Origin: JAJDNS01 sp963578825
GTDB taxonomy: Bacteria; Acidobacteriota; Vicinamibacteria; Fen-336
Length of the DNA stretch: 64,000 nucleotides
Assembly: GCA_963578825.1 (NCBI GenBank)
Contig: CAUZDW010000001.1
Location: 62,001-126,000, forward strand
Direction of reading: 5' to 3'
Shown here: piece after piece, positions 34,631 through 44,258 of the stretch
How the letters are laid out: each line of letters opens with the position of its first letter
How positions within the stretch are numbered: position 1 is the first letter of the stretch
The notes under the pieces: model-generated
The model's database searches: none
Seen by the model: only the letters and a program-made list of their open reading frames with translations
What the model was told of the DNA's origin: nothing
Position numbers and translations under genes: made by a program

Positions 34631-35602
34631 CCTTGCGGAAGCCCCACTCGTGGAGCTGAGCGGCCCACGCCTCCAGGTTCTCGATGGAAACGCGCACGAG
34701 CTCCATCGGGATCCTGCCCGAGATGTCTTGCTTGTTGTGGAGCTTCTCCACGATCGTGTTGACGGTGACGGTCCCCCACTCGTAGACCGGCTGGCCCAGC
34801 AGGACCGCGACCCCAACGTCGCCGAAGCGCAGCTGATCGGGCAGCGCGTCCACCGACACCACCTTCTGGCCGCGCGCCTGGAGATCCTTCAGCACGTCCT
34901 TGCGGCGGGCGGACTCGAACATCGGCCAGCCGCCGACCAGGGCCCATCCGTCGAGGTCGGGATGGGCCTCGTTGACCCGGAGGACTTGGCGGCGCCGTCG
35001 ATGGGTCTCTCCAGGTGATGGAAGACGCCCACGATCTCGAGGCCCGGGTGTCGCAGGGCTGCCGCCTTCACGCCGGCGACGCGCCGCTGAAGGTTGGGTG
35101 CGTCGGGGTTCCCCGCCAGCACCGCCACCTTGCCCGAGCCACCCAGAAGCTGTGACAGCTCCTCGAGGACCATCTCCCCGACCTCCTTGTCGTCGGCGCC
35201 GAAGTGGGCGAAGCGCTTCGATCCGGGCAGGTCCACGTCGAACGTCATGACCGCAACGCCCCTGGCCACGGCTTCGTCGATCGCCTTCGACACGGGCGCC
35301 GCCTCGGAAGCCGCCACGGCGATGGCGTCGACCGCCATGCCGATGCGCTCGGCCTGCTGGGCGGGGTTCTCGCCGGTGGGGGTCAGGATCAGCACCTCGA
35401 CGAGGATCCCCTTCTTCGACCATTCCCTGGCGGCGTCCTGCGCCCCGCGATGGGCCGCCACGAAGACCGGGTTCGCGTAGCTCTTGGCGATGAATGCGAT
35501 CTTGAGCTTCGAGGGGGCGGGATCCTCTTGCGCCCTCGCACCTGGCAGGGCACACATGAGAATCATCGCGGCAAGAGTGACAGCGACAGTACTCCTAGTC
35601 AT
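34602..35602 (-). pseudogene. Sugar-type ABC solute-binding protein (periplasmic binding protein 4 class), frameshifted
   Basis: An exported binding protein resembling the RbsB/rhizopine class: signal peptide (VAVTLAAMILMCALPGARA), then KIAFIAKSYANPVF, AIDEAVARGVAVMTFDVD and, in a second frame, NEAHPDLDGWALVGGWP and VGVAVLLGQPVYEWG. The frame breaks near 34985-34995, where one G seems missing (GCCAAGTCCTCC); adding it gives KVLRVNEAHPD and a protein of about 333 residues. No permease or ATPase gene is adjacent, so even if intact it would be an orphan. Start ATG 35602. Confidence 0.75.
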
Positions 35603-35653
35603 GGCACGTGCTTGGTGCTCTCTATTGCGCCGCCCAGTCAAGAGAACCCGCCG

Positions 35654-38128
35654 TTACGACTTGCCGCGCCGGGGGACCTTCAGGTCCGCCAGCACGGCGA
35701 AGGGGTTGTTGAACGCCGGCCGGCTCTCCCGAGGGAGCTTGGGCGCGGGGCGGTGCCCCGAGGCCGGGGCCGGCCGCGGACGCGGCGTCTTCTTCTTGCG
35801 GCCCTGACCGTCGCTCCGCTCCGCTCGGCGACCGCCTCCCGCCGCTTTCGGACGCGCTTCGGGGCGAGCGGGTTTGCGCGGGGCAGGCGGGCGCCGCCGC
35901 GGCTCGGGCTTCAGCGTGAGGGAGATCTGGCGCTTTTCGGTGTCCACCTTCAGCACTCGAGCCTGGACGCGGTCGCCCATGCGAATCTTCTCCCCCGAGT
36001 CCTTGCCCACCCCGCGGCCCAGCTGCGACACGTGGACGAGGCCGTCGTGGGGCAGCCCGACGTCCACGAAAGCCCCGAAGGTCGTCACGCTCGTCACGAG
36101 ACCCGGACACACCATCCCGGGCTTCAGGTCCTCCATCGTCCGCAAGTTCTCGCGAAACGAGAACGGCACGAACGGCCCGCGCGGATCAGCATGGGGCGCC
36201 GCCTCGAGATCCCTCACGATGTCTTCTCTCGTCCAGCGACCCAGCTCGGCCTCGAGCTCCGGCGCCTCCCGCACGAGAACGGCTCCGGGGCCCAGAAGAT
36301 CGCCGACGGTCTTGCCCTTCGCCTGGGCGAACGACTCCAGGCTCCGATAGCGCTCGGGATGGATCGGCGTGGCGTCGAGAGGGTGGGCTCCCCCGGGCAC
36401 CTGCAGGAAAGCGGCGGCCTGCTCGAACGCCTTCTCATCCAGGCCGGGCACGTCCAGGAGCTGCTGGCGCGACTGGAACGCTCCCTCGGTCTCCCGGCGT
36501 TCCACGATCGCCGAGGCGATCGTCGCGTCGATGCCGGAGATGCGGCACAGCAGGTGTGGAGGAGACGTGTTCACGTCCAGGCCCACCTTGTGGATGCAGC
36601 TGTCCACCGTCGCGGTCAACGCCTTCAGGAGAGGGCCCGCGGCGACGTCGTGGCCGTGCTGACGGCCGAGGATGTGCCTTGGCTCGTTCCGGACGAGCTC
36701 TCGAAGGGGATCCTGAAGCCGCCGCGCGAGAAAGGCCGCCTCTCGCGCTCCCGGGTCGAGATCGGCCAGCTCCGCCCGCCCGTTTTCCCCCGTCGCCCAG
36801 GCCTTCGCCCCGGTCTCGCTCACGAGCGTGACGAGCACGTCGAGCCCGGCCTCCTGAAGCGCCGGCCGGATGAGCAGCTCGGCCGAGCGCCCGCCAGCCC
36901 CGCTCCCGATGGCCACGGCGGCCAGGGAGTGCTCGCGGACGAGGCTCAGCACGACCTCGCGAGCCGCCAGCTTCTCCTCGTCCGTCTGCGAGGGGATGGC
37001 CCCGCTGGCCACACAGGCACCCGCCGCGTCGACGACGGCGAACCGGCCTCCGGCTCGGGCACTCGCTTCGATCCCGAGGACCGGCCTGGGACCGAAGGGT
37101 GGCTCGAGGAGCAACCGGTGAGCGTGCGCGGCGTGGTCCCGTGCGGCGGTGGAGTCCCCGGTCTCCTTGAGCGCCCGATGAACCTCGTTCTCCATGGCGC
37201 TGCGGACGACGCCCTTGAACGCGATGCGCGCCGCCTGCCGGAGCGCCTCGTCCCCGGGCGAGTCGGGGACGCTGACGGCGGCGGCCTCGAAAGCGGAGAC
37301 GAGCCGGGCTTCGAACTCCGGGTCCTCGGGGGACCCCACGACCGCCAGCAGAAGCTCGCCCTCCGACTGGCCGCAACGCACCGCAAGGTAGCGGTGCGAC
37401 CGTGAGGGTTCCTGGAGAGCGGAGACCTTCTCCTGGAAGGCAAAGTAGGGCTCGAAGCGGCTGCCGGACCTGGCCTTCTCGGTCTTCGTGGCCCGGAGCC
37501 AGCCGTTCTCCCCGTAGGCAAGGCGCGCGAGCGAACGCAGGCCCGCATCTTCGGCGAGGCGCTCGACCAGGATGTCCCGGGCCCCTTCGATCGCGGTCCT
37601 GGTGTCCGGGACACCCTTGTCCGCCGCGCGAAAGGTGTACGCCCACAGCTCGAGCGTCTGCCCCTCTTGCGGCGTCTCGGTGCCGTGGCCGCAGTTCCAG
37701 AGCCAGTCGGCGAGAGGCCCGAGACCGGCCAGTCGGGCCGCGTCGGCTCGGCTCTTCTTCTTCTGCTTGTAGGGAAGACAGAGATCCTCGAGGACCTGGG
37801 GGTCAAAGGTGTTGAGGATCCTCTCTCGCAGCTCGGGGGTGAGGGTGGCGTGGCGCCCGATGGACTCGAGGGCAATCGACTGACGGTTCACCAGGCGGTC
37901 GAACTGCTCGCGCGCCTCCGCTACTCGCCGAACGGCCGCCTCGTCCAGGTTGCCGGTGCGCTCACGACGATAGCGGGCAATGAAGGGAACGGTCGCGCCA
38001 GTGGCCAGGAGATCGAGCACGGCGAACGCCCCCTGCACGGGGACGTCCTGGCAGCGGGTGCGAAACCAGGGGGAGAGGGCGGAGGGAAGGGCGCTCACGT
38101 GTTCACCGGACAGGGCCAATGCTGCCAT
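35654..38128 (-). CDS. tex: Tex, S1 RNA-binding transcription accessory protein
   Basis: 824 residues with the classic Tex architecture: N-terminal HTH-like region (VPFIARYRRERTGNLDE), YqgF RNase H-like domain (FAVVDAAGACVASG), helix-hairpin-helix segments (SPPHLLCRISGIDATIASAIV, VPGLDEKAFEQAAAFL) and a C-terminal S1 domain (GMVCPGLVTSVTTFGAFVDVG), then a Lys/Arg/Pro-rich tail of about 70 residues. It binds RNA and influences transcription and toxin gene expression in other bacteria. ATG 38128 chosen; the next gene on the other strand is adenosine deaminase. Confidence 0.94.
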   Translation of the reverse strand: MAALALSGEHVSALPSALSPWFRTRCQDVPVQGAFAVLDLLATGATVPFIARYRRERTGNLDEAAVRRVAEAREQFDRLVNRQSIALESIGRHATLTPELRERILNTFDPQVLEDLCLPYKQKKKSRADAARLAGLGPLADWLWNCGHGTETPQEGQTLELWAYTFRAADKGVPDTRTAIEGARDILVERLAEDAGLRSLARLAYGENGWLRATKTEKARSGSRFEPYFAFQEKVSALQEPSRSHRYLAVRCGQSEGELLLAVVGSPEDPEFEARLVSAFEAAAVSVPDSPGDEALRQAARIAFKGVVRSAMENEVHRALKETGDSTAARDHAAHAHRLLLEPPFGPRPVLGIEASARAGGRFAVVDAAGACVASGAIPSQTDEEKLAAREVVLSLVREHSLAAVAIGSGAGGRSAELLIRPALQEAGLDVLVTLVSETGAKAWATGENGRAELADLDPGAREAAFLARRLQDPLRELVRNEPRHILGRQHGHDVAAGPLLKALTATVDSCIHKVGLDVNTSPPHLLCRISGIDATIASAIVERRETEGAFQSRQQLLDVPGLDEKAFEQAAAFLQVPGGAHPLDATPIHPERYRSLESFAQAKGKTVGDLLGPGAVLVREAPELEAELGRWTREDIVRDLEAAPHADPRGPFVPFSFRENLRTMEDLKPGMVCPGLVTSVTTFGAFVDVGLPHDGLVHVSQLGRGVGKDSGEKIRMGDRVQARVLKVDTEKRQISLTLKPEPRRRPPAPRKPARPEARPKAAGGGRRAERSDGQGRKKKTPRPRPAPASGHRPAPKLPRESRPAFNNPFAVLADLKVPRRGKS

Positions 38129-38185
38129 TTTCGGCGCCCCGGGAAAAGGCCCCGGGGATGGCAGGCTCGTGCTAACGTCCGGGCC

Positions 38186-39238
38186 GTGAGCTCAGAGACG
38201 GTGATCCCGGCCGCAGGACCAGTCGCTTCCCAGGACGAGGCCCGACTCCGTGCGCTGCCCAAGGTCGAGCTGCACCAGCATGTCGACGGGTCGATTCCCG
38301 CCGAGGTGACCTGGGACCTCATGCAGCACAACCGGCTCAACCCCGCGCCGACCCTCGACGAGATGCGCCGTTTTCTAGAGATGCAGGACGGCGAGGAGGG
38401 AACGCTCCTCGCGTACCTCGACAAGATGCACTACCCGCTCTGGGTCACCCAGTTCTACGAGAACATCGCCAGGGTGGTCGAGGCCATTTGTCTCGAGGCA
38501 GCAGACGCCAGCGTTCGGACCCTCGAGCTGCGCTACGCGCCCCTCATCCACACCTACGCCGGCCTCACGCCGCGCCAGTCGATCCGGGCGGCGCTGTCGG
38601 GCATGAACCACGCTGCCCGCAGCCACCCCGCCATGAAGCTGGGGCTCGTGGTGATCGCCATGCGCCAGCACGGCCCGCACATCGCCAAGATCCTGGCCCG
38701 CCAGGCCCTGGCGGAAGCTCAGCACCTGCACGAGCGAACCGGGGTCGTGGGATTCGATATCGCGGGCCCCGAGCGAGGCAATCCGCCGCGGCTGTTTCGC
38801 AGCGCCTACGAGATCGCCAGGCTCGGTCGCCTGGGCCTCACGGCCCACGCAGGCGAGGACGCTCCGGTCGAGTACGTCTGGCAGGCCGTCGACGAGCTGG
38901 GGGTGAGCCGGGTCGGGCACGGGTGCGCGGCCGTCGAGGATCCTGAGCTGATGCGCCGCCTCGCGCGCGACGGGATCCTTCTCGAGGTCTGCCTTTCCAG
39001 CAATTACCACACCGGCGCCGTCGGGAAGGGGAAGCCTCACCCCCTCACCACGTTCCTCGAAGCCGGCGTGCCGGTGGCGCTGTGCTGCGACAACAGCACC
39101 GTGTCACGCACCGACTCATTGCGGGAGTCCGTACTGGCGTCGTCGCAGATCGGGGTGGAGGCCGTCGAGACCATCCACCGCGATGCCGCCGCCCACACGT
39201 TCATCCGGCCCGAGGTCTCGCTCCCGCCGGCGTCCTGA
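38186..39238 (+). CDS. Adenosine deaminase family protein
   Basis: Converts adenosine (or a related aminopurine such as adenine) to the 6-oxo form. Zinc ligands are visible in ELHQHVDGSIP (HxH), GLTAHAGE (His plus catalytic Glu), RVGHGCAA and the late Asp in ALCCDNSTVSRT. The 350-residue length is usual. GTG 38186 is preceded by TAACGT (38173-38178) with a seven-base gap, so the mRNA may be leaderless; another GTG lies at 38201. Members of this family also act on adenine or modified nucleosides, so the exact substrate is open. Confidence 0.85.
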   Translation: MSSETVIPAAGPVASQDEARLRALPKVELHQHVDGSIPAEVTWDLMQHNRLNPAPTLDEMRRFLEMQDGEEGTLLAYLDKMHYPLWVTQFYENIARVVEAICLEAADASVRTLELRYAPLIHTYAGLTPRQSIRAALSGMNHAARSHPAMKLGLVVIAMRQHGPHIAKILARQALAEAQHLHERTGVVGFDIAGPERGNPPRLFRSAYEIARLGRLGLTAHAGEDAPVEYVWQAVDELGVSRVGHGCAAVEDPELMRRLARDGILLEVCLSSNYHTGAVGKGKPHPLTTFLEAGVPVALCCDNSTVSRTDSLRESVLASSQIGVEAVETIHRDAAAHTFIRPEVSLPPAS

Positions 39239-39502
39239 CCCGAAACAAGACAGCGCGCCGACCGGATATCGGCTCCGCTGCGCCACGGGACGCGTAACCC
39301 CTGAGCAATCGCCACCGGCACTCCGGCATCGAGGTTGCTAGGGATGAGTGCGGGGTCGCGAGCCGGGTGGCTCGCTCGACGCCGCCGAGTCGCCAGGGGC
39401 CGGGGTGAGGTTGGAGGGAGCCTCACCTCGACCGCGGGACGCTCGGTAGCGCTCGGCGAGCCGGCGTCCCGGCGCGACCCCATTTCGACAACTCCCGCGG
39501 GC

Positions 39503-39508
39503 TATACT
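39503..39508 (+). promoter_or_regulatory. Predicted -10 box for the subtilase gene
   Basis: TATACT in the context GGGCTATACTCGG, nine bases before ATG 39518, suggesting a very short or absent leader. No good -35. The preceding 279-base gap (39239-39517) shows no convincing gene or RNA. Confidence 0.4.
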
Positions 39509-39517
39509 CGGCGGCTC

Positions 39518-40881
39518 ATGACCCCGCGCGAGTGCCCGTTCTGTCAGGTTGAGATCGCCGAGGGTGGGGGGGGGCCGAGCACCAGCTCGACTCCGAGCTC
39601 CTGCTCGTCGTGATGGCGAACAACCCCTGGTGGCGCCCGGAGGCGGGGCTGTGTGCGGGTTGCGCCGACTCGGTCGCGGCGGCCCTCGCCGAGGCCCGCG
39701 CCCACCATCCGGGCTTTGCGCGCGGCGGCGTGCCGATCCTGCCCACGCCCATTCGGCTGCGAGCCTCGGAGCGCTACACGGGACGCGGCGTGACCATCGC
39801 GTTCCTCGACGCGGGCTTCTTCGCCCACCCCGATCTCGTCGAGCCCCTGGACCGCATCCTGCGCTACGTCGACATCACCCGCCCCGGCGCCCGGCGCAGT
39901 CGACTCGACACGCCGGACGAGTCCAGCTGGCACGGGATGATGACCTCCGTCGTGGCTTGCGGGAACGGGCACCTCTCTTCGGGTCTCTACCGGGGTCTTG
40001 CGTCCGAGGCGAGCGTCGTGCTGGTGAAGGTCGGCAGCGCACGGCGAATCCGCCACGACGACATCCGCCGGGGGCTCGAGTGGGTGATCGCTCACCGGCG
40101 ACGCTACGGCATCCGCGTGGTGAACATCAGCTGCGGAGGGGACTACGAGGCGAGCTACCTCGACGACAGCCTCTCGCAGGCCGCGGAGAAAGCGACGCGG
40201 GCGGGGCTGCTGGTCGTGGCCGGAGCGGAAAACGCTGGTCATCAGCCCGGCCACAAGGTGATCCCGCCGGCCTCGGCCCCCTCGGTGCTCACGGTGGGGG
40301 GGCTCGACGACAAGAACCACCTCGTGCGCTCCGGGCACGACATGTACCACTCGAGCTACGGACCGACCGTCGACGGCCTGCAGAAGCCCGAGGTGATCGC
40401 CCCGGGGATCTTCGTGGCCGCGCCCATCCTCCCCGGGACGCCGACCGCCGAGCAGGCGGCACTCTACGCACGCCTGGCGGCCGCGCCGGACACGGAGCTC
40501 CACGACGTGCTGGGAGCCGGAGCCGGGGTGGACGCCGATCTCGATGCCGCCGCCCACCTCGAGGCGCCGCTCGTGCGCCAGCTGGTGGCGGGCAAGATCC
40601 GGGACAACAACGTCATCTCGGGAGCCTACAAGCACGTCGACGGCACGAGCTTCGCGGCACCCATCGTCTCATCCCTGGCGGCCCAGCTCCTTGAGGCCCG
40701 CCCGGAGATTCAGCCCGGGCCGCTGAAGCTCCTTCTCATTCGGACGGCTCGACGACTCCCCCACGTGGATGTCGATCGCCAGGGCTGGGGGGTGGTTCGG
40801 CCGCGCCAGGCCCTTGAGGAAGCCGAGGCCGAAAAGCTCGGGACGGGAAACGCCTGGCGAAAAAGGTCCGGGGCGCCGTGA
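39518..40881 (+). CDS. Subtilisin-like serine protease (S8) with N-terminal zinc-ribbon-like CxxC pairs; frameshift in a G9 run
   Basis: The catalytic domain has Asp in IAFLDAGF, His in SSWHGMMTSV and Ser in DGTSFAAPIV, and has no signal peptide, so it is probably cytoplasmic or released otherwise. ATG 39518 opens MTPRECPFCQVEIAEGG with a CPFC pair; the next matching piece (AEHQLDSELLLVVMANNPWW then CAGC) is in another frame. The break falls in nine consecutive G (39566-39574); ten or seven G would restore a single protein of about 454 residues with two CxxC pairs. As written, translation could restart at GTG 39610 or ATG 39613 and would still contain the whole protease domain. An indel error or slippage-prone tract. 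Confidence 0.78.
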
Positions 40882-41367
40882 GGCGCTCCGGGCACGACCA
40901 GGAGGATGGTCCCCTCTTTGGGGGGGCGGGGGTTTAGGTAGGAAACAGGTAGAGGTTGGATGAGCTATCAGTAAAGCTGTGCAGCATGATCGATTCGCCC
41001 TGCCCGATGTGGTGCAAGTCACATGCCGCGTCTGAAAAAACGGACGAGACCCCCGAAGACGCAGATGCAACAAGCCTTACGCGAGACTGGCATCGGCACG
41101 CACCGGTCCCGAATCCGGATCCTGTTCGCTTTTTGAGACGGGAGCACGCACGACCGCAATTGTTGCGTTCGGCTCTCGGCGCAAACCGTGATCGGACAAT
41201 CGTGCCGGATGGGTCGGGTGCAGCACATTCGGCTTTTTGCGCTTAGGGTGAAGGAGAGGCACATCTTGACGTCGAAAGGAACCCTCCTCTGTCGAGAGGG
41301 CCTCCGCAGGGCTATAATGCCCGCTTGTTTGTTCGCCGCGATCCCAACTATTGACGGAGTCTCGCTC
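40882..41367 (+). other. Intergenic region with promoter, no convincing gene
   Basis: About 490 bases, less GC-rich than the surroundings. A GC hairpin (CCGGGGCGCC-GTGA-GGCGCTCCGG, 40869-40890) without a T-tract spans the subtilase stop. A perfect TATAAT (41313-41318, context GGCTATAATGCC) sits 49 bases before the TPR gene and is its likely promoter. A 96-codon open frame at 40956 has no homology I recognise and unnatural composition. A small RNA is possible but unsupported. Confidence 0.5.
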
Positions 41368-43434
41368 ATGAAGAAGATGTCGGTCGCACTGCTCATCCTG
41401 GGTCTCATCTCGACACCCGTGTTGGCGCAGTCGAAGCTCGATAAGGCCATCAAGAAGGCCTACGAGAAACTCGAAGACGGCAAGCCCGACGACGCCGTCA
41501 AGGAGCTCACGAAGGCGACCAAGGACGGCGGCGCGCAGGCTTACGTCGCCCTCGGCCAGCTGCAAGAGCGACTCGGTCATCTCGACGAGGCAGGCGCGGC
41601 ATACACCCAGGCGCGAGACGTAGCGTCGCCCGCCTACAAGCCGGACGCCCTCGCCAGCCTTGCGAACTTCACGCTGCGTCGGGGAACGGCTCACGATGCC
41701 CTCATCATTGCCAACATGGCCGTGCAGGCCAGCGAGACGGCCACCACGCTGGCAGCCAGGGCCCGCGCCCAGGTCCGCAGCGAGGACGCGCCCGGAGCCC
41801 TCGAGTCCGCCGACAAGGCGGTGGCCCTCGACGGGCGCAACGCCACGGCCCATGTGGCTCGCGGCGAGGCGCTTTTCGGCCTCGGGCAGAACGCCGACGC
41901 CGAGGGCGCACTCAAGACGGCCGTGCAGCTCGCTCCCCGGTCGGCTCTTGCCTACTCGCGTCTGGCACGCGTGCTGCTGGCGCTGGCTCGCCCGCCCGAG
42001 GCGGTCGCCGCGGGGCGCAAGGCGATCGAGCTGGACGAGACCTTCGGCGAAGGCTTCGCCATCCTGGGCGGCTCGCTGATCGCCGAAAACCTGAACAACT
42101 GGGGCGAGGCCATCTCGCAGGCGCAGCAGGGGGCCTTCCTCGATCCGACGAACCCCATCGTGCACACGATCGTCGGCCGCATCTTCGAGGCCAACGGCCA
42201 GACCGACCAGGCGGTCGCCTCCTACCGCCGTGCCCTCGAGGGAGACCCCGGATTCGCACCGGCGCGGCTGGCCCTCATCAAGGGCGAGCTGAACCGCGGC
42301 AACCGTGACGTCGCCATCGCGGAGGCAAAGAAGGCGGCCGCCGACATGCCGGGGAGCCCCGAGATCCAGTTCCTCCTGGGCGAGGTCGCCGTGCGCCAGG
42401 ACGACTACAAGGCCGCTCTCGACTATCTCGAGCGGGCGATGAAGGGCATGCCGGGCAACGCCGACGGCTGGGCGTTGCTGGGCCACGCCTATCACGCCAA
42501 CAACCGTGTCGAGGACGCCGCCGACGCCTACGGGCGCGCGGCCGGGCTCGCACCACAGAACTTCAACTACCGCTCGACCTACGGCCTGCTCCTGGGCTTG
42601 AGCGGCGAGCACGAAAAGGCCATCGGGCAGCTCCTGAAGGTCGTCCAGACGCCGGGCTACAAAGAGGAGGCCGCCTGGGCCAACCTGGGGTTGGTGTACC
42701 GCAGGATGAACAAGGCCGACGAGTCGATCGCGGCCTACAAGAAAGCGCTGCAGATCAACCCCAAGCAGGTGCAAGCCGCGCTCGGGCTCGGCTGGGCCTA
42801 CTTCTACACCCAGGCGTACGACGAGGCGATCGAGGCCTACAAGCTGGCGGTCCAGATCAACTCGGAGGTGGCCGCAAACGCTTACACCGGGATCGGCTGG
42901 TGCTACTTCTTCAAGCGCGAGGTAGACCCGGCCAAGGAGTATCTGGCCAGGGCCGAGAAGGCCGGCCGCAAGGACCCCAAGCTCGCCGAGAGCGTCGCGA
43001 AGCTCGAGGAAGCCTACGCGACGGGCAAGCTCATGACCGAAGAGCAGATGGCCAAGCTCCGGGAGCAGCAGCAGAAGGACACCGCGGTGCAGCAGAAGCT
43101 CGCCGACGCCGACAACGCCTCACGGTCTCGCAACCCCGCAATCCGCGCGCGCGCGGCCCGGGACCTGGCGGTGGCCGGCGGATCCGGAGCGGTAGACAGC
43201 CTCGTCTATATGATGCAGACCGATACCAACTACGACGTCCGCATCGCCGCCACGAGGGCCCTCGGCTCGTTGGGGAGCAGGGCCCGCAAGGCCGTGCCGA
43301 CCCTGCAGGGACTGCTGGCTCAGCCGCCCTACGAGGCGCCCATCAACTCGACCCCTGAGCAGCTCGACAACCAGATGAAGGACTTCGACTACCGCAAGGC
43401 GATGCAGAGCGCCCTAGGCCGCATCAAGGGCTAG
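41368..43434 (+). CDS. Secreted TPR-repeat protein with C-terminal HEAT-like segment
   Basis: 688 residues: signal peptide (MKKMSVALLILGLISTPVLAQ), then at least ten tetratricopeptide units (for example DEAGAAYTQARDVASPAYK, NKADESIAAYKKALQINPK, AYDEAIEAYKLAVQINSE) and a final segment with a HEAT-like pair (RAARDLAVAGGSGAVDSL, RIAATRALGSLGSRARKAVP). It is expected to be a periplasmic scaffold for protein-protein contacts; no catalytic motif is seen. A CGGAG site precedes the ATG and a TATAAT lies at 41313. The next gene, 38 bases on, is another small TPR protein, so both may act together. Confidence 0.82.
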   Translation: MKKMSVALLILGLISTPVLAQSKLDKAIKKAYEKLEDGKPDDAVKELTKATKDGGAQAYVALGQLQERLGHLDEAGAAYTQARDVASPAYKPDALASLANFTLRRGTAHDALIIANMAVQASETATTLAARARAQVRSEDAPGALESADKAVALDGRNATAHVARGEALFGLGQNADAEGALKTAVQLAPRSALAYSRLARVLLALARPPEAVAAGRKAIELDETFGEGFAILGGSLIAENLNNWGEAISQAQQGAFLDPTNPIVHTIVGRIFEANGQTDQAVASYRRALEGDPGFAPARLALIKGELNRGNRDVAIAEAKKAAADMPGSPEIQFLLGEVAVRQDDYKAALDYLERAMKGMPGNADGWALLGHAYHANNRVEDAADAYGRAAGLAPQNFNYRSTYGLLLGLSGEHEKAIGQLLKVVQTPGYKEEAAWANLGLVYRRMNKADESIAAYKKALQINPKQVQAALGLGWAYFYTQAYDEAIEAYKLAVQINSEVAANAYTGIGWCYFFKREVDPAKEYLARAEKAGRKDPKLAESVAKLEEAYATGKLMTEEQMAKLREQQQKDTAVQQKLADADNASRSRNPAIRARAARDLAVAGGSGAVDSLVYMMQTDTNYDVRIAATRALGSLGSRARKAVPTLQGLLAQPPYEAPINSTPEQLDNQMKDFDYRKAMQSALGRIKG

Positions 43435-43472
43435 TAGGCCGTGCCCCGGTAGATTCGGCGGCCTGGGGAACG

Positions 43473-44258
43473 ATGCTGAGACTCTCGCCGATCGCGCTCG
43501 TTCTCGCCCTGTCACATGTCGCGCCGGGGGTGGCGCAGGAATGGGCGGGGCGGGCGCGGGTGGACGGCCAGGTGACCGACGAGGCTGGCTCGGCGCTGAG
43601 CGGTGCCGCGGTCTCCATGCGCACCCACGAGGGCGAGGCCGGGCCGGAGGTCACGAGCGGCACGGACGGGCGTTTCGTCATCGACGGCGTCGCTGCCGGG
43701 TCCTGGGTGCTCGAGATCACGGCGCCCGGTCATCGCGCCCAACGCATCGGCGTCCACATGCCCGACGAGTCCTCGTGGCTGGGACCGCTGGACGTGCATC
43801 TCGCGAGGGTGCGCACCCAGCCCGATCCTCCGCCGCTCGAGGCGGCGCCCCAGGAGACCGCTCCGCCTGCCCAGGCGACAGCCACGGGGGGCTACGCGGA
43901 GGTTCGGCTCGCCCTCGCCACCGGACGCAGCGACCGCACCCTGGAGCTCGCGAGAGCCTTGCCTCCCACCGACTCGAGAAGCGCTGAGCTTCTCTTCGAG
44001 ATCGGTCGCGGTTTTCTGATCGCGGGGGAAACCGCCGAGGCCATCGCGTTCTTCGACCGCGCCCTCGAGCAGGAGCCCGAGCACGCCGGGGCGCACTACG
44101 AACGCGCCCTCGGGCTCCTCGCCCTGCGCCGGCACGACGAGGCTCGGGAGGACCTCGAGGCGGTTCGCGACCTCCGACCCGACAGCCCACTCGCGGCGAA
44201 GGCAGGACAGGCCCTCGAGGAGCTCAGCCCCTGGACGGAGACGGAGGAGGCGAGATGA
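43473..44258 (+). CDS. Secreted protein with carboxypeptidase-regulatory-like and TPR domains
   Basis: 261 residues. A signal peptide (LSPIALVLALSHVAPGVAQ) precedes a CarboxypepD_reg-type beta-sandwich of about 85 residues (VDGQVTDEAGSALSGAAVSM, DGRFVIDGVAAGSWVLEI), a Pro-rich linker and two to three TPR-like helices (AGETAEAIAFFDRALEQEP, RRHDEAREDLEAVRDLRPD). Such modules bind peptides or polysaccharide at the cell envelope. Its TGA overlaps the ATG of the enoyl-CoA hydratase gene (ATGA). Function otherwise unknown. Confidence 0.75.
   Translation: MLRLSPIALVLALSHVAPGVAQEWAGRARVDGQVTDEAGSALSGAAVSMRTHEGEAGPEVTSGTDGRFVIDGVAAGSWVLEITAPGHRAQRIGVHMPDESSWLGPLDVHLARVRTQPDPPPLEAAPQETAPPAQATATGGYAEVRLALATGRSDRTLELARALPPTDSRSAELLFEIGRGFLIAGETAEAIAFFDRALEQEPEHAGAHYERALGLLALRRHDEAREDLEAVRDLRPDSPLAAKAGQALEELSPWTETEEAR

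Noticed and set aside
32348..34816. 822-codon minus-strand open frame opposite oligopeptidase B
   Set aside because: The plus-strand protein has a full catalytic triad; the antisense product has shadow-like composition.
35204..37405. 733-codon plus-strand open frame opposite tex
   Set aside because: Tex domains are unmistakable on the minus strand.
39566..39574. G9 tract as proven phase variation
   Set aside because: A single consensus sequence cannot separate slippage from sequencing error; reported only as a possibility.
40956..41246. 96-codon open frame in the gap before the TPR gene
   Set aside because: No ribosome-binding site, mixed composition and no recognisable domain; more likely non-coding.
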